DNA of 64,000 nucleotides from NCBI GenBank assembly GCA_021399435.1, contig JAJTUP010000004.1, forward strand, positions 930,001 to 994,000, given 5' to 3'. How positions within the stretch are numbered: the first letter of the stretch is position 1; the number at the start of each line of letters is the position of its first letter. Under the pieces are notes generated by a model. It did no database searches. It was given only the letters and a program-made list of their open reading frames with translations, and was not told where the DNA came from. The stretch is from Diaporthe sp. PMI_573. Its lineage: Eukaryota > Ascomycota > Sordariomycetes > Diaporthales > Diaporthaceae. Made by a program: the position numbers and the translations under genes. Below are positions 45,104 through 55,823 of this stretch, piece after piece.

Positions 45104-46050
45104 ATGTATTCCAAGGTCGTCCTCTTTGCTCTCGCCCTGGCCATCCACGGCGCCACGGCCCAATATTACGAGGACTGGTCCTTCGGCAACATGTTCATTG
45201 TCGGCCCTGCCTCAGGCGGCAGCAACTGGATCAAGAAGGCTACCTGGTCCCTTACGCCTCCGCCGCCGCCCACCGATTCCACCGCTTCGGAGTGTGATAA
45301 TATGTTCGCCTCGATCTGGGTCGGTGTCTCCCCGACAGTTTCCTCTGGAACTCTCGTGCAGCCGCTTCTGAACTGGTCTGTCAACCAAAAGTCACAGGGC
45401 TGCGAAGCGGCCGATGATGAGTGGTGTGTGGACGCCAGCACGTTCACTGGTGGTATGCATTTTGTACAGACGCTCAACATATTCGTACAAAAAGGTAATG
45501 ACAGGGTACAGAGCATCAGGTCGCCCAGCCTTACGTGCCGGTGCCCAAAGGTTCCTCACTTAGCTTCGAGAGTAAGTTTACGTTTCCGGCACGAGCCGCC
45601 TTGGGCTCCTCGGGTGGGGACAGCTGGCTAAAGACTCGGTTACAGTCGACATCACGAAGAATAAGAAGGCCTCCCAGAAAGTCTGGATCGACGGCGAGCT
45701 CGTGTCTTCCCAGATGGATACTATGGATGGGTACCCCGCCTACCTCTATTCCAGTAATGAGTGCTTCAAGAACCAGTGTGGCTCTCTCAACGCCTACTGT
45801 AAGTTACCATGACCATGACCCAGCTTTGCTAGGAATTTCCGACGTATACCTCAATCCAGATTGGCTGGTTGGCTAACGTGTCCTTCCACCAGCCTGGGAC
45901 AACGTTACCATCACCCTCAACGAGGCCAACGAGAGCTTCGGAAACTCAATCCAACTTAATGGCGCCACCGGAAGCTTCTCGACCTCCGACAACGGGAAGA
46001 CTTGGACTGGAACCGTCAAGATCGACGCCGACCACTTCCCCATCGATTGA
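45104..46050 (+). CDS. Small secreted protein of unknown function
   Basis: Four exons, 45104..45452, 45512..45571, 45646..45798 and 45893..46050, 239 residues; phases agree and donors are GTATGC, GTAAGT and GTAAGT. The first acceptor (45511) was chosen because it keeps frame; nearby alternatives exist. An N-terminal signal peptide (MYSKVVLFALALAIHGATAQ) is followed by a Trp/Gly/Asn-rich beta-type sequence: YYEDWSFGNMFIVGPASGGS, WVGVSPTVSSGTLVQPLL, SWDNVTITLNEANESFG. Six or so Cys are scattered, and the layout suggests a jelly-roll or lectin-like fold, but I recognise no family and see no catalytic motif. Likely secreted; could be a wall protein, a glycan-binding protein or an effector. The gene is convergent with the allantoate-type transporter. 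Confidence 0.75.
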
Positions 46051-46373
46051 GAATATACAGATATGGATTGTCCAGAATTGATTGTATCTGTTACTACTCG
46101 AGTCTGGATGGCGTGGTTTAATTTCGGAATGAGGAAAGGGTGGGGAATGTGTCCCACCAAATACGATTACGCTCCTTCTCTGTATGTATAGCAGTTGTCC
46201 TAGAAGGACAAATGTAAATCGAGACCAAAACTTCAACAATACCATCTTGAGCTTTCGTGCAAGTTGATTCAATATGCGAGTTAGCACGGTAGGTATCTGC
46301 AACCCAACGACAGAACCTTGACTATACCGGTACAGGTACATATGTATTGATTCAACCGGAGACAGTCATATAA
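46051..46373. other. Convergent intergenic region
   Basis: 3' flanks of the secreted-protein gene and the transporter gene. Nothing recognised. Confidence 0.4.
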
Positions 46374-48241
46374 TCACCTTTCCACTTCAGGCCAAAGCTT
46401 GTTTGTTGCCCACATCCGGATCCGAGCACCCGAGAAGTAAACGGGAATTGCCAAAGCCCCCATGACGCCAGATATAATGGCAAATATGTTCATAGCTCCA
46501 TCGTAACCTGTCAGCTTGATCAAAGGAACGGTCGAATAGCTGAGGCCGAACGAGATGAATCCTCGACCGGCGCAGATAACCAATAGCAGGGGCCCAGCCT
46601 TGCTTTGAAAACTGTCAACCGCGTAGGTGATGCCAATAAGGTTCGCGCCGAGAAAAGCGAAGAACCCGAGGTTATACGGAGCCACAATTGTCATCCAATG
46701 CCAGCGATCAGGATGCGCTCCAGCTTGACCATAGAGAACGCAACTCAAGACCGCCAAGGCTATTGGGAGGCCCAAGGCTATGAGACGGTACTCGGGCTAC
46801 GCGCGTCACCACGTTAGTATGGCATGCTCTATACCACCTCCTTCCCCGGTACCGTATACGGGCATACCTGAAAGAGGCCATTCCTCCGCGTGCTCATGAC
46901 CCGAGCAACAAGGTCAGATCCATAGCCTAAAACCGGGACCATGATGACACAGTCCAGCACCTGTACAAGCTGGACATATCCAAGCCATCCCGACTCGAAA
47001 GAGTATGGTGGTGACATGAGAATGGTGGCGAACGTGGATGCCTGGTACACGTATATACCCAAAACTGTGCCGTTCAAGAGGAGGATCCAGACAATATTTG
47101 CCAAGCAAAGCGATTGGAAAGTCTCCTTGTAGAATACCAGTGTTTTCCTCCACTCGGGCTTAAAATGAAATATTTGGAGGTCATTTCGCCACGTGCGTGG
47201 GCCGAAGACTTCAGGCTGCAAGTGGTGACTTTTCCCGGTCGTGACTCTGACAATTTTCTCTGCGGGGCCGTTTCCACAGACTTGGCCAGCTTCATCCAGC
47301 TTGAGGTGGACTTCCCCTCCTGAGACATATGTTAGTAACATGGTCCGAAGAAAAAAGGCAGGTTTCAGCTCGACTCACTATCCGCGTCTTCGGGGCGGTC
47401 ATACTTGGTCTCCACTACAAAAGGAACTGACAAGATGAGTATGGCGGCGTTGAGGAAGGTGATGATGAGATACCACCATTTTAAGCCCCATGCTGGAACG
47501 ATGTATGTCGTGGCGACAAACATGCCGGCCGTCAAAGCAGTCTGTATGCCAATGAACCAAGAGAGTTTTGCGCTACGTTCGTGGAGGAAGTGGATCTCCT
47601 CGATGATGTACGGCGCCAGAGCTTCGCTCTGACCGGCGGCGATGCTATAAAAGTTCCGGCCAGCAATGTGGCTGCTCAGCGAGCCCGGGAAGGCACACCA
47701 GATACCGGAAACCACCAACAGAATAAGTGAGGCCAGAAATACAGGCCTCCGGCCGACCGTAACGGAGAGCGGCATCGACAGTAGATTACCGATCGCCATG
47801 AACAAGGTTGGGTAGGTGAGCAGGTCCGTAGCTTTGGTTGCTTCCGAAGGTGCGTATTCTTTCAAAACAGATGGGAAAACTGACCCCATGCCCGACGTGC
47901 ATAGGACAGAAGTCGCCGAATACGAGGCCACAATGAAGATTATCATGAACTTGTGCCATTTTGGGAGATTCAGAGGATCTGGCCATTCACAGCGTTAGTT
48001 TTGCATCTCCAGGAGAATATCAGGAAAAGCCCCTACAAGGCTAGAACAGAACAAGTACCGGAATCTCACCTTTTGGGTCTGGGCTTGGAGTCGGAATCAG
48101 GACGACTGAACCGCCTTGTAGAAGCTGGACAGTGCCATGTGCTTGTGGCTCTGCTCTCGGTTCAAAACGAGGGTCGGCTCTCTCAACATGGATGGCATCA
48201 ACAGAGGCCCGGTTGTCTTTGACGCCGGGAGAATCAGCCAT
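46374..48241 (-). CDS. MFS transporter, allantoate-permease (DAL5/ACS) type
   Basis: Four exons on the minus strand, 48241..48070, 47978..47379, 47319..46868 and 46796..46374 (introns 91, 59 and 71 nt), 548 residues. The first junction restores DPLNLPKWHKFMI, the typical lead-in to TM1 of this fungal group. About twelve membrane segments follow, with SVTVGRRPVFLASLI as the loop 2-3 motif and a long central cytosolic loop (RGEVHLKLDEAGQ to ...FHFKPEWRKTL). Members take up allantoate, vitamins, carboxylates or other organic anions by proton symport at the plasma membrane. It is transcribed away from the Zn2Cys6 regulator at 49003 across a 761-bp shared promoter, suggesting co-regulation with that regulator, the dioxygenase and the hydrolase. 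Confidence 0.88.
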
Positions 48242-49002
48242 TATCGAAAATAGACGATCGATTCCGATGGCAGCTCAGGTGAAGATGGGTGTTAACAATA
48301 TGATAGCATTAGTTTGCAAAGTAGAAAATTATTTGACCTGGGCAATAATTACTACTCCGAGGAGCGTGTCCAAGCCATGCGCGTGAGGCCTGGAAATTTA
48401 GCATGGGAATACACGTATATACATGGACCTGGCCAGTGAAGCCAGCACGTTGTAAAAGGGGGCTTTTGCTTCGAAAGCTGGAAGAACTACGCTAACGTGA
48501 ATATTTGATTCTTGATTTATCGGCTCGGGTGAGAACACGACTGGTGTTAGATCCCTCCGCCCACCACCTGGGCATGCAGTTGCCGATGGCTTGGGGTACC
48601 AAATCCTCGGTAGTCCACAAAAGCTACTTGACAAGTTCCCCAGGTTTTCCCTGGCCCCCGCGTTTCTCCCCGCGTTTTCATTTCTTGGCGCGGACTCCCT
48701 GGCGGGTGTGCCAGGATCGGTAAGGGGAGTACAGTAGTACCGTAGCACAATCCGGTGGGCGTTAATTCTTGAGTGTACAGGGGGTCCTCCACTGTTCCGG
48801 AAACCCCAAATTGGACAACACGCGTACGTGGATTTGAAGGAGGGGCCGAGGCGACTGCAGCTATCAACATGTCTCGGTATCTGTTACCATCCCCCACGAG
48901 GGAAAAGCACATCGGCTCGGCAAATCACAACTTACACAAGCACCAACCAGGGCGACTTTGGTATTAGTCACATATCAGAGCATTACCTCACCGCAGCAAC
49001 AG
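48242..49002. promoter_or_regulatory. Divergent promoter: transporter / Zn2Cys6 regulator
   Basis: 761 bp between two starts that point away from each other. It contains a near-palindrome around CACGCGTACGTGG (about 48820-48832), and an AGGGGAGT element near 48724. Binding of the neighbouring regulator here is inferred only from layout. Confidence 0.4.
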
Positions 49003-51482
49003 ATGCCTTCGACTCACGAAACCCCCGAGGTCACACCGGCGGACCCGTTGATCGGTCCCGCAGTTCCGGACCGGGACGGCACAGCAGATGGAGCAGGGCG
49101 GCCACCAGCAGCCAAGAGGAGACGTATCAACTTTGCTTGTAATTACTGCCGCAACCGCAAGACACGCTGCGATGAGCAGAAGCCCTCGTGCATGGCCTGT
49201 ATCAATGCGGGTGTTGAATGCATAACCACCGACCGCCGACGGCCCGGCGTCGAAGTGTCGCGCCGCGAGGCTCGGCGCCGTCCGGCCTCCACGTCGTCAC
49301 TAGCCACGCCAACGCCCTCAGGAAGACTCCATTCATCGCCGATATCAAGGGAAAATATCGTTGTTGGTGAAGCACACGACAATGACACCGTGGGAGCAGA
49401 AATTGTCTCGACTCCGGGAGAAGGCTTCAGCCACGACGGCGATTTGGAAAACCCGCCAGGACATACCAGGTTTCAGGGCAAGCTGCCTGTATTCACCCCC
49501 TGTCGTGGGAGCAACTCGGTAGAGATTATAGCAGACTGGCTAGACCTCGCCTCTCGTCGCTTGGGCCTTCAGCATAGGTGTGGCTTGCCCCAAAGTTCAA
49601 GGAAACAGCCACCTCTCCTCCGAAATGCACTCATCCCGTCCTCTGAGCCCTGCCATTTCCCGCCGGCAGACATCGGCCGCATTCTTGCCGCGAGATTCTT
49701 TGACGGCATCAACGTTCTCTTTCCCCTTCTCGGCCGTGACCAGTCCGAGAAGGACGTTGCCATGGCGCTCGAGCTAGGCCCACGGGCGTTCGCCAAAGCG
49801 AGGGGGATAGCTGTCCTGGCTCAGATGTATTCCATCTGGGCCATCGGCTTTGCCGCAGAACCGCGGCTTGACCGGGTCTTCGATCCCAGGGAATACATCA
49901 ACTACTGCAAGACTTTGCTGGGCCATCTTGTAGTGTTCAACTCTGTTGAAAATGTGCGTGCTATTGTGTTGTTAGCTATTTGCCTCAACACCTACGACGA
50001 CTGCACTGGGGCGTGCAATGCCTTCAGTATCGGTATTTCCATGGCCACGACCCTAGGCTTGCATCAATTATGCTCAGGCCGGCGCCGAGTCACCGTTCAT
50101 CACAGGCCAGACACGATAGAGGATGACGAGCGGCGACTACTTTGGCTCGCTATCTATGCTTATGAGAAGCTTTTGTCTTTCGAGCTGAGTCGGTCGTCGC
50201 TGGTACATGACGAGGACTCATATCTCCTTGACGCCCATGACTTCATCACAGACACCCACTCTCAGGAATCTGCCGACAGTAAGGCATTTGCCGTAATTCT
50301 TGATCTGGCTAGAGTCCTAGGCGAGATCGGGCGAAAGTCTGTAGCCGTGAGCAGAAAAGAAGAGCGGCTTTCTGGACAGGAGTTGCAGGCGGTCATCGCC
50401 GAGAAAGTTCAAACAGTTGCTGAGTCGACGCTTCTTTTGACGCACTGGGCGGAAACAGTACCACAAGAATTTAGGTAAGTGGTTGTTTGATCGCCAAATG
50501 TGCTTTGGGTTCTATCTGGGTCATCTGCTCGTGGATATACTTGCAAGGCTGACCGAACTTCGCCGAAGACCCACGTCGGACCCAGTGGTAGACTCAAAAG
50601 TCTGCCCATTCGCATCGTACATCGCCATACATTACAACAATGCGTAAGTCATTCTGCTGTCTCCAGTAGTATAGAATGAATATGCTACTGATTCAGTGCT
50701 GCAGTCTTCTTGTTCTCTCCCGCAATACCCTTCTTATCAGCAAAGAGGCGACGGCCAGCGTTGCCGATATCATAGCGAAAGGAAAGCCTTGGGGCCACGT
50801 TGTACGAAACGGACAGTCCATCGCGGCCAATGCCGCCCGGAAGATCCTCCGGATCCTCGTAGAGACTCTGGACTCCCAGTCGGCATCCATATTCTCGAGC
50901 TGGCTCGGCATGCTCCATGCCTTTGCAACATTAGTCGTCCACATCATCACACATCCTGGCTCACGAGTCTCGACCATGGATTTTCACGTAAGGTGCCCGC
51001 TGTGGTTTGTTCTCCAACATTGATCTAGGCTAATTTCGCTTCACATCACTCAGTTGATGGAGGCTGCCATTGACTTTTTGAAAGGGGTAGCTTCCCGAAT
51101 GTGCGACGAGGAAGCATTGAATTCCTTACTCCACAAGGTCGACGGGATTCTGGCTCAACAAGAGAATCCGCCGCCGGTCTTCTTGGGCACACACTCAAAC
51201 CCAGGCACGGCGCCTACAACTGTGACTGTCCAAAATGACCCACTCACTGCCCGCGGTCACAACTCGGCACACAGATCACAGCCGGCCACCAACAGGCCCA
51301 GCAACGCTGGTGTGACGTATGATATACCCGAGGCGGAGCTTTTGGGTCTCAACGACATCATCCCCGGCACCAGCGACTTTGGCTACGATTCATTATACTC
51401 AGCCATGTCGATACTTGGTGATGGGTGGCCTCCCGATATGCCTGATGGTATGGGTCCTTTTTTGTCCGGATCTATTCCTTGA
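49003..51482 (+). CDS. Zn2Cys6 transcription factor
   Basis: Four exons, 49003..50474, 50548..50643, 50705..50987 and 51054..51482, 759 residues. The zinc cluster CNYCRNRKTRCDEQKPSC..C..C spans about residues 46-73 after a basic KRRRINFA lead. The fungal-specific TF domain follows (ADIGRILAARFFDGINVLFP, AICLNTYDDCTGACNAFSIG, MATTLGLHQL, DDERRLLWLAIYAYEKLLSF). ATG at 49003 (MPSTHETPEV) is the first good start. The first intron (50475..50547, GTAAGT to TGCAAG) is needed to keep frame, but its interior, read one frame over, also looks coding (WLFDRQMCFGFYLGHLLVDI), so this junction may hide a small indel instead. The third exon acceptor at 50704 was set by phase. A nuclear activator, likely controlling the divergent transporter and the two downstream enzymes. 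Confidence 0.85.
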
Positions 51483-51696
51483 GCGACTTACATCGGGACA
51501 TGCTTTTTCCAACCCAAGGACACATGAAATCACAATTGTGAATGCCGCCTGGGAACAGGAACAAAAAAAGCAAACCTTTTGGCGAATCACACGCCAAGAC
51601 TAGGATGCCTGTCCGTGATGCAAAGTTCATTTCTACAGGCACAAAGCTAGCCGAAATTGTTAACGGCCTGGCTAATGTATCATCTTCAAAACCTCA

Positions 51697-52859
51697 TCAA
51701 ACCTCAATAGGCTCGGTCTGGATATACGGAATACCAGTCAATCTGAAGCCCTTTTCTCCTAGCACTGGTGTCTCCCTCGGTTTTCCGGTATTGTACGGAC
51801 ATGGTTCACCATTCCTCAACACCGGAATGCCGCCCACGTGCATGGCGTTCGGCCAATGCGTCGTAGACTGCGTATTCTCAAATGCTCCCCTCTTCCGCAC
51901 CAGATCCTCCTCGCTAGCGTCGGCAGCAGGCATGTAGCAAGTGTAGGCACAGAAACGGGGCCTGTCGCCCTCGGGGCTGAGGTTGTAATGCGGCGTGCGG
52001 CTGTCCCAGAGCAGCAAATCTCCAGGCTCGGCGTTGATCTTGACCCACTCGCAGCCCTTGTCCTTCAGCCATTGCATGCCCTCCTCTGTGAACCCGTACC
52101 ACTCCGTCGTCCATGCCCAGATTTTATTCGGCTCATTTTTGAACTCCTCGTGGAACTCTTCACTCAACAAATGCGCGCCTTTGCATACGATCAACCCACC
52201 GTCCTTGTCGCCATTGGGGAAGATGTTGACGAGTCCTTGGAGGCACCTGAACCCGGGCTTTTCAGGGTCCTGGTCTTGATGCGGCCAAGGCTTGTTGGGC
52301 ATGACGTCGGTGCGGTTGGGGAATGCCATGTTGACAGCGTCGAAAGAGACGATAAGGTCGGGCGTGTCATAGACCTTCTCAAACGCATCGATGACGCCAG
52401 GTTCCTGGCGGATCGACCAGGCGAAGGACTCGTGGGCAATGCCGTAGCCTAGGCACATGCCTTTCTCCGTGATAACAGGAAGGTTGGACTCCTTGACAGT
52501 GGAAGGGTCGTCGCGGTTGAAGCCGAGGCCGCCAGCGCTATCACAGTTAGCATATTAAAAACATATAAGGAAATAGGATCGGGATGAGACAGGGAGACTT
52601 ACAAGTTCTCCAAGTACGACATCATTTCCTCGCCGTACTTGTCCGCCCTCTCGCGCGGGATGGCACCTTTGACAACGACATACCCGTCGCGGATGAGGTC
52701 ATCACGAAAGTCCCCGTGGGAGACTCCCTCCTCAGAGAATAGCTTGTGCGATCCTGCTGGCTTGGGAACCAGAGACTTTGGAGAACTCTGTGCGTGCTTG
52801 GTTGCTGAGACAGTCACCGTCGCGGCTGGAGCGGAAGCGTAGTCTGTGGCAATGACCAT
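51697..52859 (-). CDS. Phytanoyl-CoA-dioxygenase-family oxygenase
   Basis: Two exons on the minus strand, 52859..52603 and 52537..51697 (intron 52538..52602, donor GTAAGT, acceptor GATAG), 365 residues. The Fe(II) ligands are visible: PHQDQDP gives the HxD pair (about residues 172 and 174), and the distal His is in SRTPHYNLSPEGDRPRFCAY, with the Arg there as likely 2-oxoglutarate ligand. The first 85 residues contain the DLIRDGYVVVKGAIPRERAD start of the PhyH fold. Family members hydroxylate many small substrates using 2-oxoglutarate and O2, and are not limited to phytanoyl-CoA. It converges on the Zn2Cys6 regulator gene and diverges from the CocE-type hydrolase, which makes a joint catabolic role plausible. 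Confidence 0.9.
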
Positions 52860-53597
52860 AGTGACGACTTTTCAATACAGTATTTCAATGATGGAGGTTT
52901 TGATCACAGGTTAGGTTTTCGATCCAAAATAGAAAAGAAATGGGATATTGCTGGAATCAAAAAGCTGTGGGTCGCCTTTAGATGATGGGGTTTATACCTA
53001 CAAGACGTCTCAAGATTGAGACGGCTAGTGTTTACATACAAGCGTTGCCACTTTGCTTATCCCTGCGCACACATATCAAACAAATCCATGGCTGCTCCAT
53101 CAAACTGCTCATGCCACAAAGATCAGCTCGGTTCGGAACGGATATCATGGTGGATGACCGCTTTCATAATTCGGCACGGAAAGGGTCGGTTCGGCAGGCT
53201 CACGGATTCGGCTCGGGAGTTTGTGGGTCTTTCGGCTCCACTACCGGCCGGGACGGTGCCGATGGGGCAAGAGCCTCAGGCTCCGCTCCTAACGACCTTC
53301 TCTCTGTGAGAAAGGGTCGATTGATCGCGAAGGCCAAGTGGAGCCTATGTTTAGTCTCTTCTGAACAGACGAGGATCACATCTCTGAACACTGGGCGGCA
53401 TTCAAGACGGGGCCGTAATAGACACCGAGCAGTATACAAAAGTGACCCTAGAACCAGTACAATACCTACACACATGACCGGTGCGCATTCACTTTGATCT
53501 AGATGTCGAGCTCTTGTTCATCCCTGCATCATCCACGAGAATCAAAGCCAGTGTGCCGGAGAAGGGAAGAATTTAAATTCGTTTGTTAATCGTCACC
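52860..53597. promoter_or_regulatory. Divergent promoter: PhyH-type oxygenase / hydrolase
   Basis: 738 bp between two outward-pointing start codons. No coding signal. A TTTAAAT motif lies just before the hydrolase start. Shared control is inferred from arrangement. Confidence 0.4.
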
Positions 53598-55364
53598 ATG
53601 GGACACTCAAAAGTCAATGTGCCGCTAGAACCGCTTAACCCGCCCATCGTCGGAAGAGATGGCTACACTGGTCTCAATCCCCATACAGAGACTCTCCCAG
53701 AAGGCTGGAAACACCCGGAGTATCCAGACTCCCGCCCCCTAACGTGCCCAATCCTGGTCGAGCACGATGTAGCCATCAAAGTACGAGACGGGACGACCCT
53801 CTACGCTGACATCCTCCGGCCCACCTCCCCATCTGAAAAAGCTCCTGCCCTCATCTGCTGGTCTCCATTTGGCAAGAAGTTCAACGGGGTATCATCGCTA
53901 GGACTCATGACACCCTGGAACCTGGGAATTCCACCTGGCACACTCTCAGGCCTCGAAAAGTTCGAGGCGCCAGACCCGGCAGACTGGGTTCCTCGTGGCT
54001 ACGCCATCGTCAATGTCGACAGTAGAGGAGCTTTCGACAGCGAAGGAACCATGGTCATAATGGGAAATCAGGAGGCCGAAGACGGTTACGATACAATCGA
54101 GGCCATCGCCGGGATGGAGTGGTGCAGTGGCAAGGTCGGGCTCGCAGGCAATTCTCACCTCGCGATAGCACAGTGGTTCATCGCAGCGCTCCGACCACCG
54201 AGCCTCGCCGCTATCGCGCCGTGGGAGGGCTGTGGTGACTTGTACCGTGAGCAGTTCGCTCGCGGCGGCATCTATGCCGGAGACCTGTTCGACAAGCTCA
54301 TTGTCAAGTATATGCTCAAGGGCCGCAACGGAGTAGAGAGCTTTCGTCTAATGTACGAGGAGCACCCGCTGGCCAACGAGTGGTGGAACGACAAGAGGCC
54401 AGATTTGAAGAAAATCAATGTGCCTACCTATATCACAGGGACTTGGACAAACACAATGCACGGGATGGGTGCCATAAGGGCTTGGATGGAGGTTGATACT
54501 GACTCCAAGTGGTTGCGCTGGCATCCCTGGCAGGAGTGGTACGACCTGTGGGGAAACGCACAAGCCAAGGAGGAGTTGCCCGCCTTCTTCGACCACTACC
54601 TCAAGGGCGCGGACAATGGATGGGAAAAGACCCCCAAGGTCCGGATGTCACTCTTGAGGTTTGGGAACAAGGTGCCCCAGACCATCGAGAATATCGTCGA
54701 GGAGGACTTTCCGCCTCCGAGGACGGAATATAAGAAGTTTTACCTGGGAAGCGACGAAAAACTTCTGCTTAGCGAGCAAGAGAACAGTACCAGCAGTGTC
54801 AGCTACCTTTCGACTTCCAGCGAGAGCGCTGCATTTACGTATACCTTTCCGGAGACGACGCGCATCATGGGAATGCCCAAGGCTGTGCTCTATATGTCCT
54901 GTCCGGACCATGATGACATGGATATCTACGTCATGATCCAGAAGCTGGATAAGGAAGGCAATCAGATGAAGAATCTCAATATCCCCTGGAAAGGATTACC
55001 AATCAAGTCCTTTGATGATTTCAAGCCCGACCAGGAGACCGAGGTCGTGCTATACAAGGGCCCAGTTGGCATTCTCCGGGCCTCACACCGCGCCATTGAC
55101 GAGGGGAAGAGCATGCACCCGCACTGGCCATACCATCCGCATGAGGTGGAGGAAAAGATCGAGCCGGGTAAGGTTGTGAGGTTGGACATTGGGATTTGGG
55201 CCACAGGGATCGAGTTCGAGAAAGGGGAGGGAGTAAGAATCGTTGTCAGTGGGCGGAATTTTGGGGTGAGCAACTTCGGGATTGATCGGACGCTGAATAA
55301 AGGCAGACACCATGTGCATTTGGGCGCAGAGTTTGGGAGCCATGTTGTGCTTCCATTTGTTTGA
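53598..55364 (+). CDS. CocE/NonD-type alpha/beta hydrolase (S15 family)
   Basis: Single exon, 588 residues from ATG 53598 (MGHSKVNVPLEPL). The N-terminal half is an alpha/beta hydrolase of the X-Pro-dipeptidyl-peptidase S15/CocE group: VRDGTTLYADILRP, RGYAIVNVDSRGAFDSEG, and the nucleophile elbow GLAGNSHLAIAQWF with Ser186. The C-terminal part has the jelly-roll domain typical of CocE enzymes (MGMPKAVLYMSCPDHDDMDI, VVRLDIGIWATGIEFEKGEG). Such enzymes hydrolyse esters or amides, from cocaine and beta-lactam side chains to acyl peptides. No signal peptide, so cytosolic. It shares a divergent promoter with the PhyH-type oxygenase, which supports one pathway; the substrate is unknown. Confidence 0.9.
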   Translation: MGHSKVNVPLEPLNPPIVGRDGYTGLNPHTETLPEGWKHPEYPDSRPLTCPILVEHDVAIKVRDGTTLYADILRPTSPSEKAPALICWSPFGKKFNGVSSLGLMTPWNLGIPPGTLSGLEKFEAPDPADWVPRGYAIVNVDSRGAFDSEGTMVIMGNQEAEDGYDTIEAIAGMEWCSGKVGLAGNSHLAIAQWFIAALRPPSLAAIAPWEGCGDLYREQFARGGIYAGDLFDKLIVKYMLKGRNGVESFRLMYEEHPLANEWWNDKRPDLKKINVPTYITGTWTNTMHGMGAIRAWMEVDTDSKWLRWHPWQEWYDLWGNAQAKEELPAFFDHYLKGADNGWEKTPKVRMSLLRFGNKVPQTIENIVEEDFPPPRTEYKKFYLGSDEKLLLSEQENSTSSVSYLSTSSESAAFTYTFPETTRIMGMPKAVLYMSCPDHDDMDIYVMIQKLDKEGNQMKNLNIPWKGLPIKSFDDFKPDQETEVVLYKGPVGILRASHRAIDEGKSMHPHWPYHPHEVEEKIEPGKVVRLDIGIWATGIEFEKGEGVRIVVSGRNFGVSNFGIDRTLNKGRHHVHLGAEFGSHVVLPFV

Positions 55365-55823
55365 TAACCATCCGGAAGAGGGCTTTATTCTATTGTCGAC
55401 GGAAAAGGAGAGAGAGAGAGAGCATGTTGCAAGGAGAAGTTTTGTGTGCTCGTAATAGGTTGGCCTCGAGCTTGTTAGCATCAAGGAAGCAAATAGCAAG
55501 TGGCTGTTACAATTCCGTCCGAGCGCGGTCAATTGGGATTTTGAAACTTTCATTCGGCTGTCAGCATGTTTTAGACCATTATGCGATGGCATAGAGGCTT
55601 TGAATTGGCCAATGGAGCATGCAGCTGACTTAGAACCCTGGAGATACTGTACTAACGCCGCGCGTCTGAAGGATTCGAAAGCTGAACATATTAGATTTCA
55701 AGGCAGCAACATCAAGGGCCATTCATATGCACATCAAAATTAAAGGAGTCTGGAAACTCCCAATTGAGTTTTCTTCTCTCTCGATCATCACTCCATTCCA
55801 AAATCGTCCACCATTCGACTAAT
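55365..55823. other. Intergenic with short (GA) run
   Basis: Between the hydrolase stop and the HET gene start. A GAGAGAGAGAGAG run lies at about 55409-55422; otherwise nothing recognised. Confidence 0.45.

Noticed and set aside
50644..50720. Frameshift in the Zn2Cys6 gene near AAVFLFS / SRNTLL
   Set aside because: Using the acceptor at 50704 instead of the one at 50696 keeps the frame into SRNTLLISKE, so no lesion is needed.
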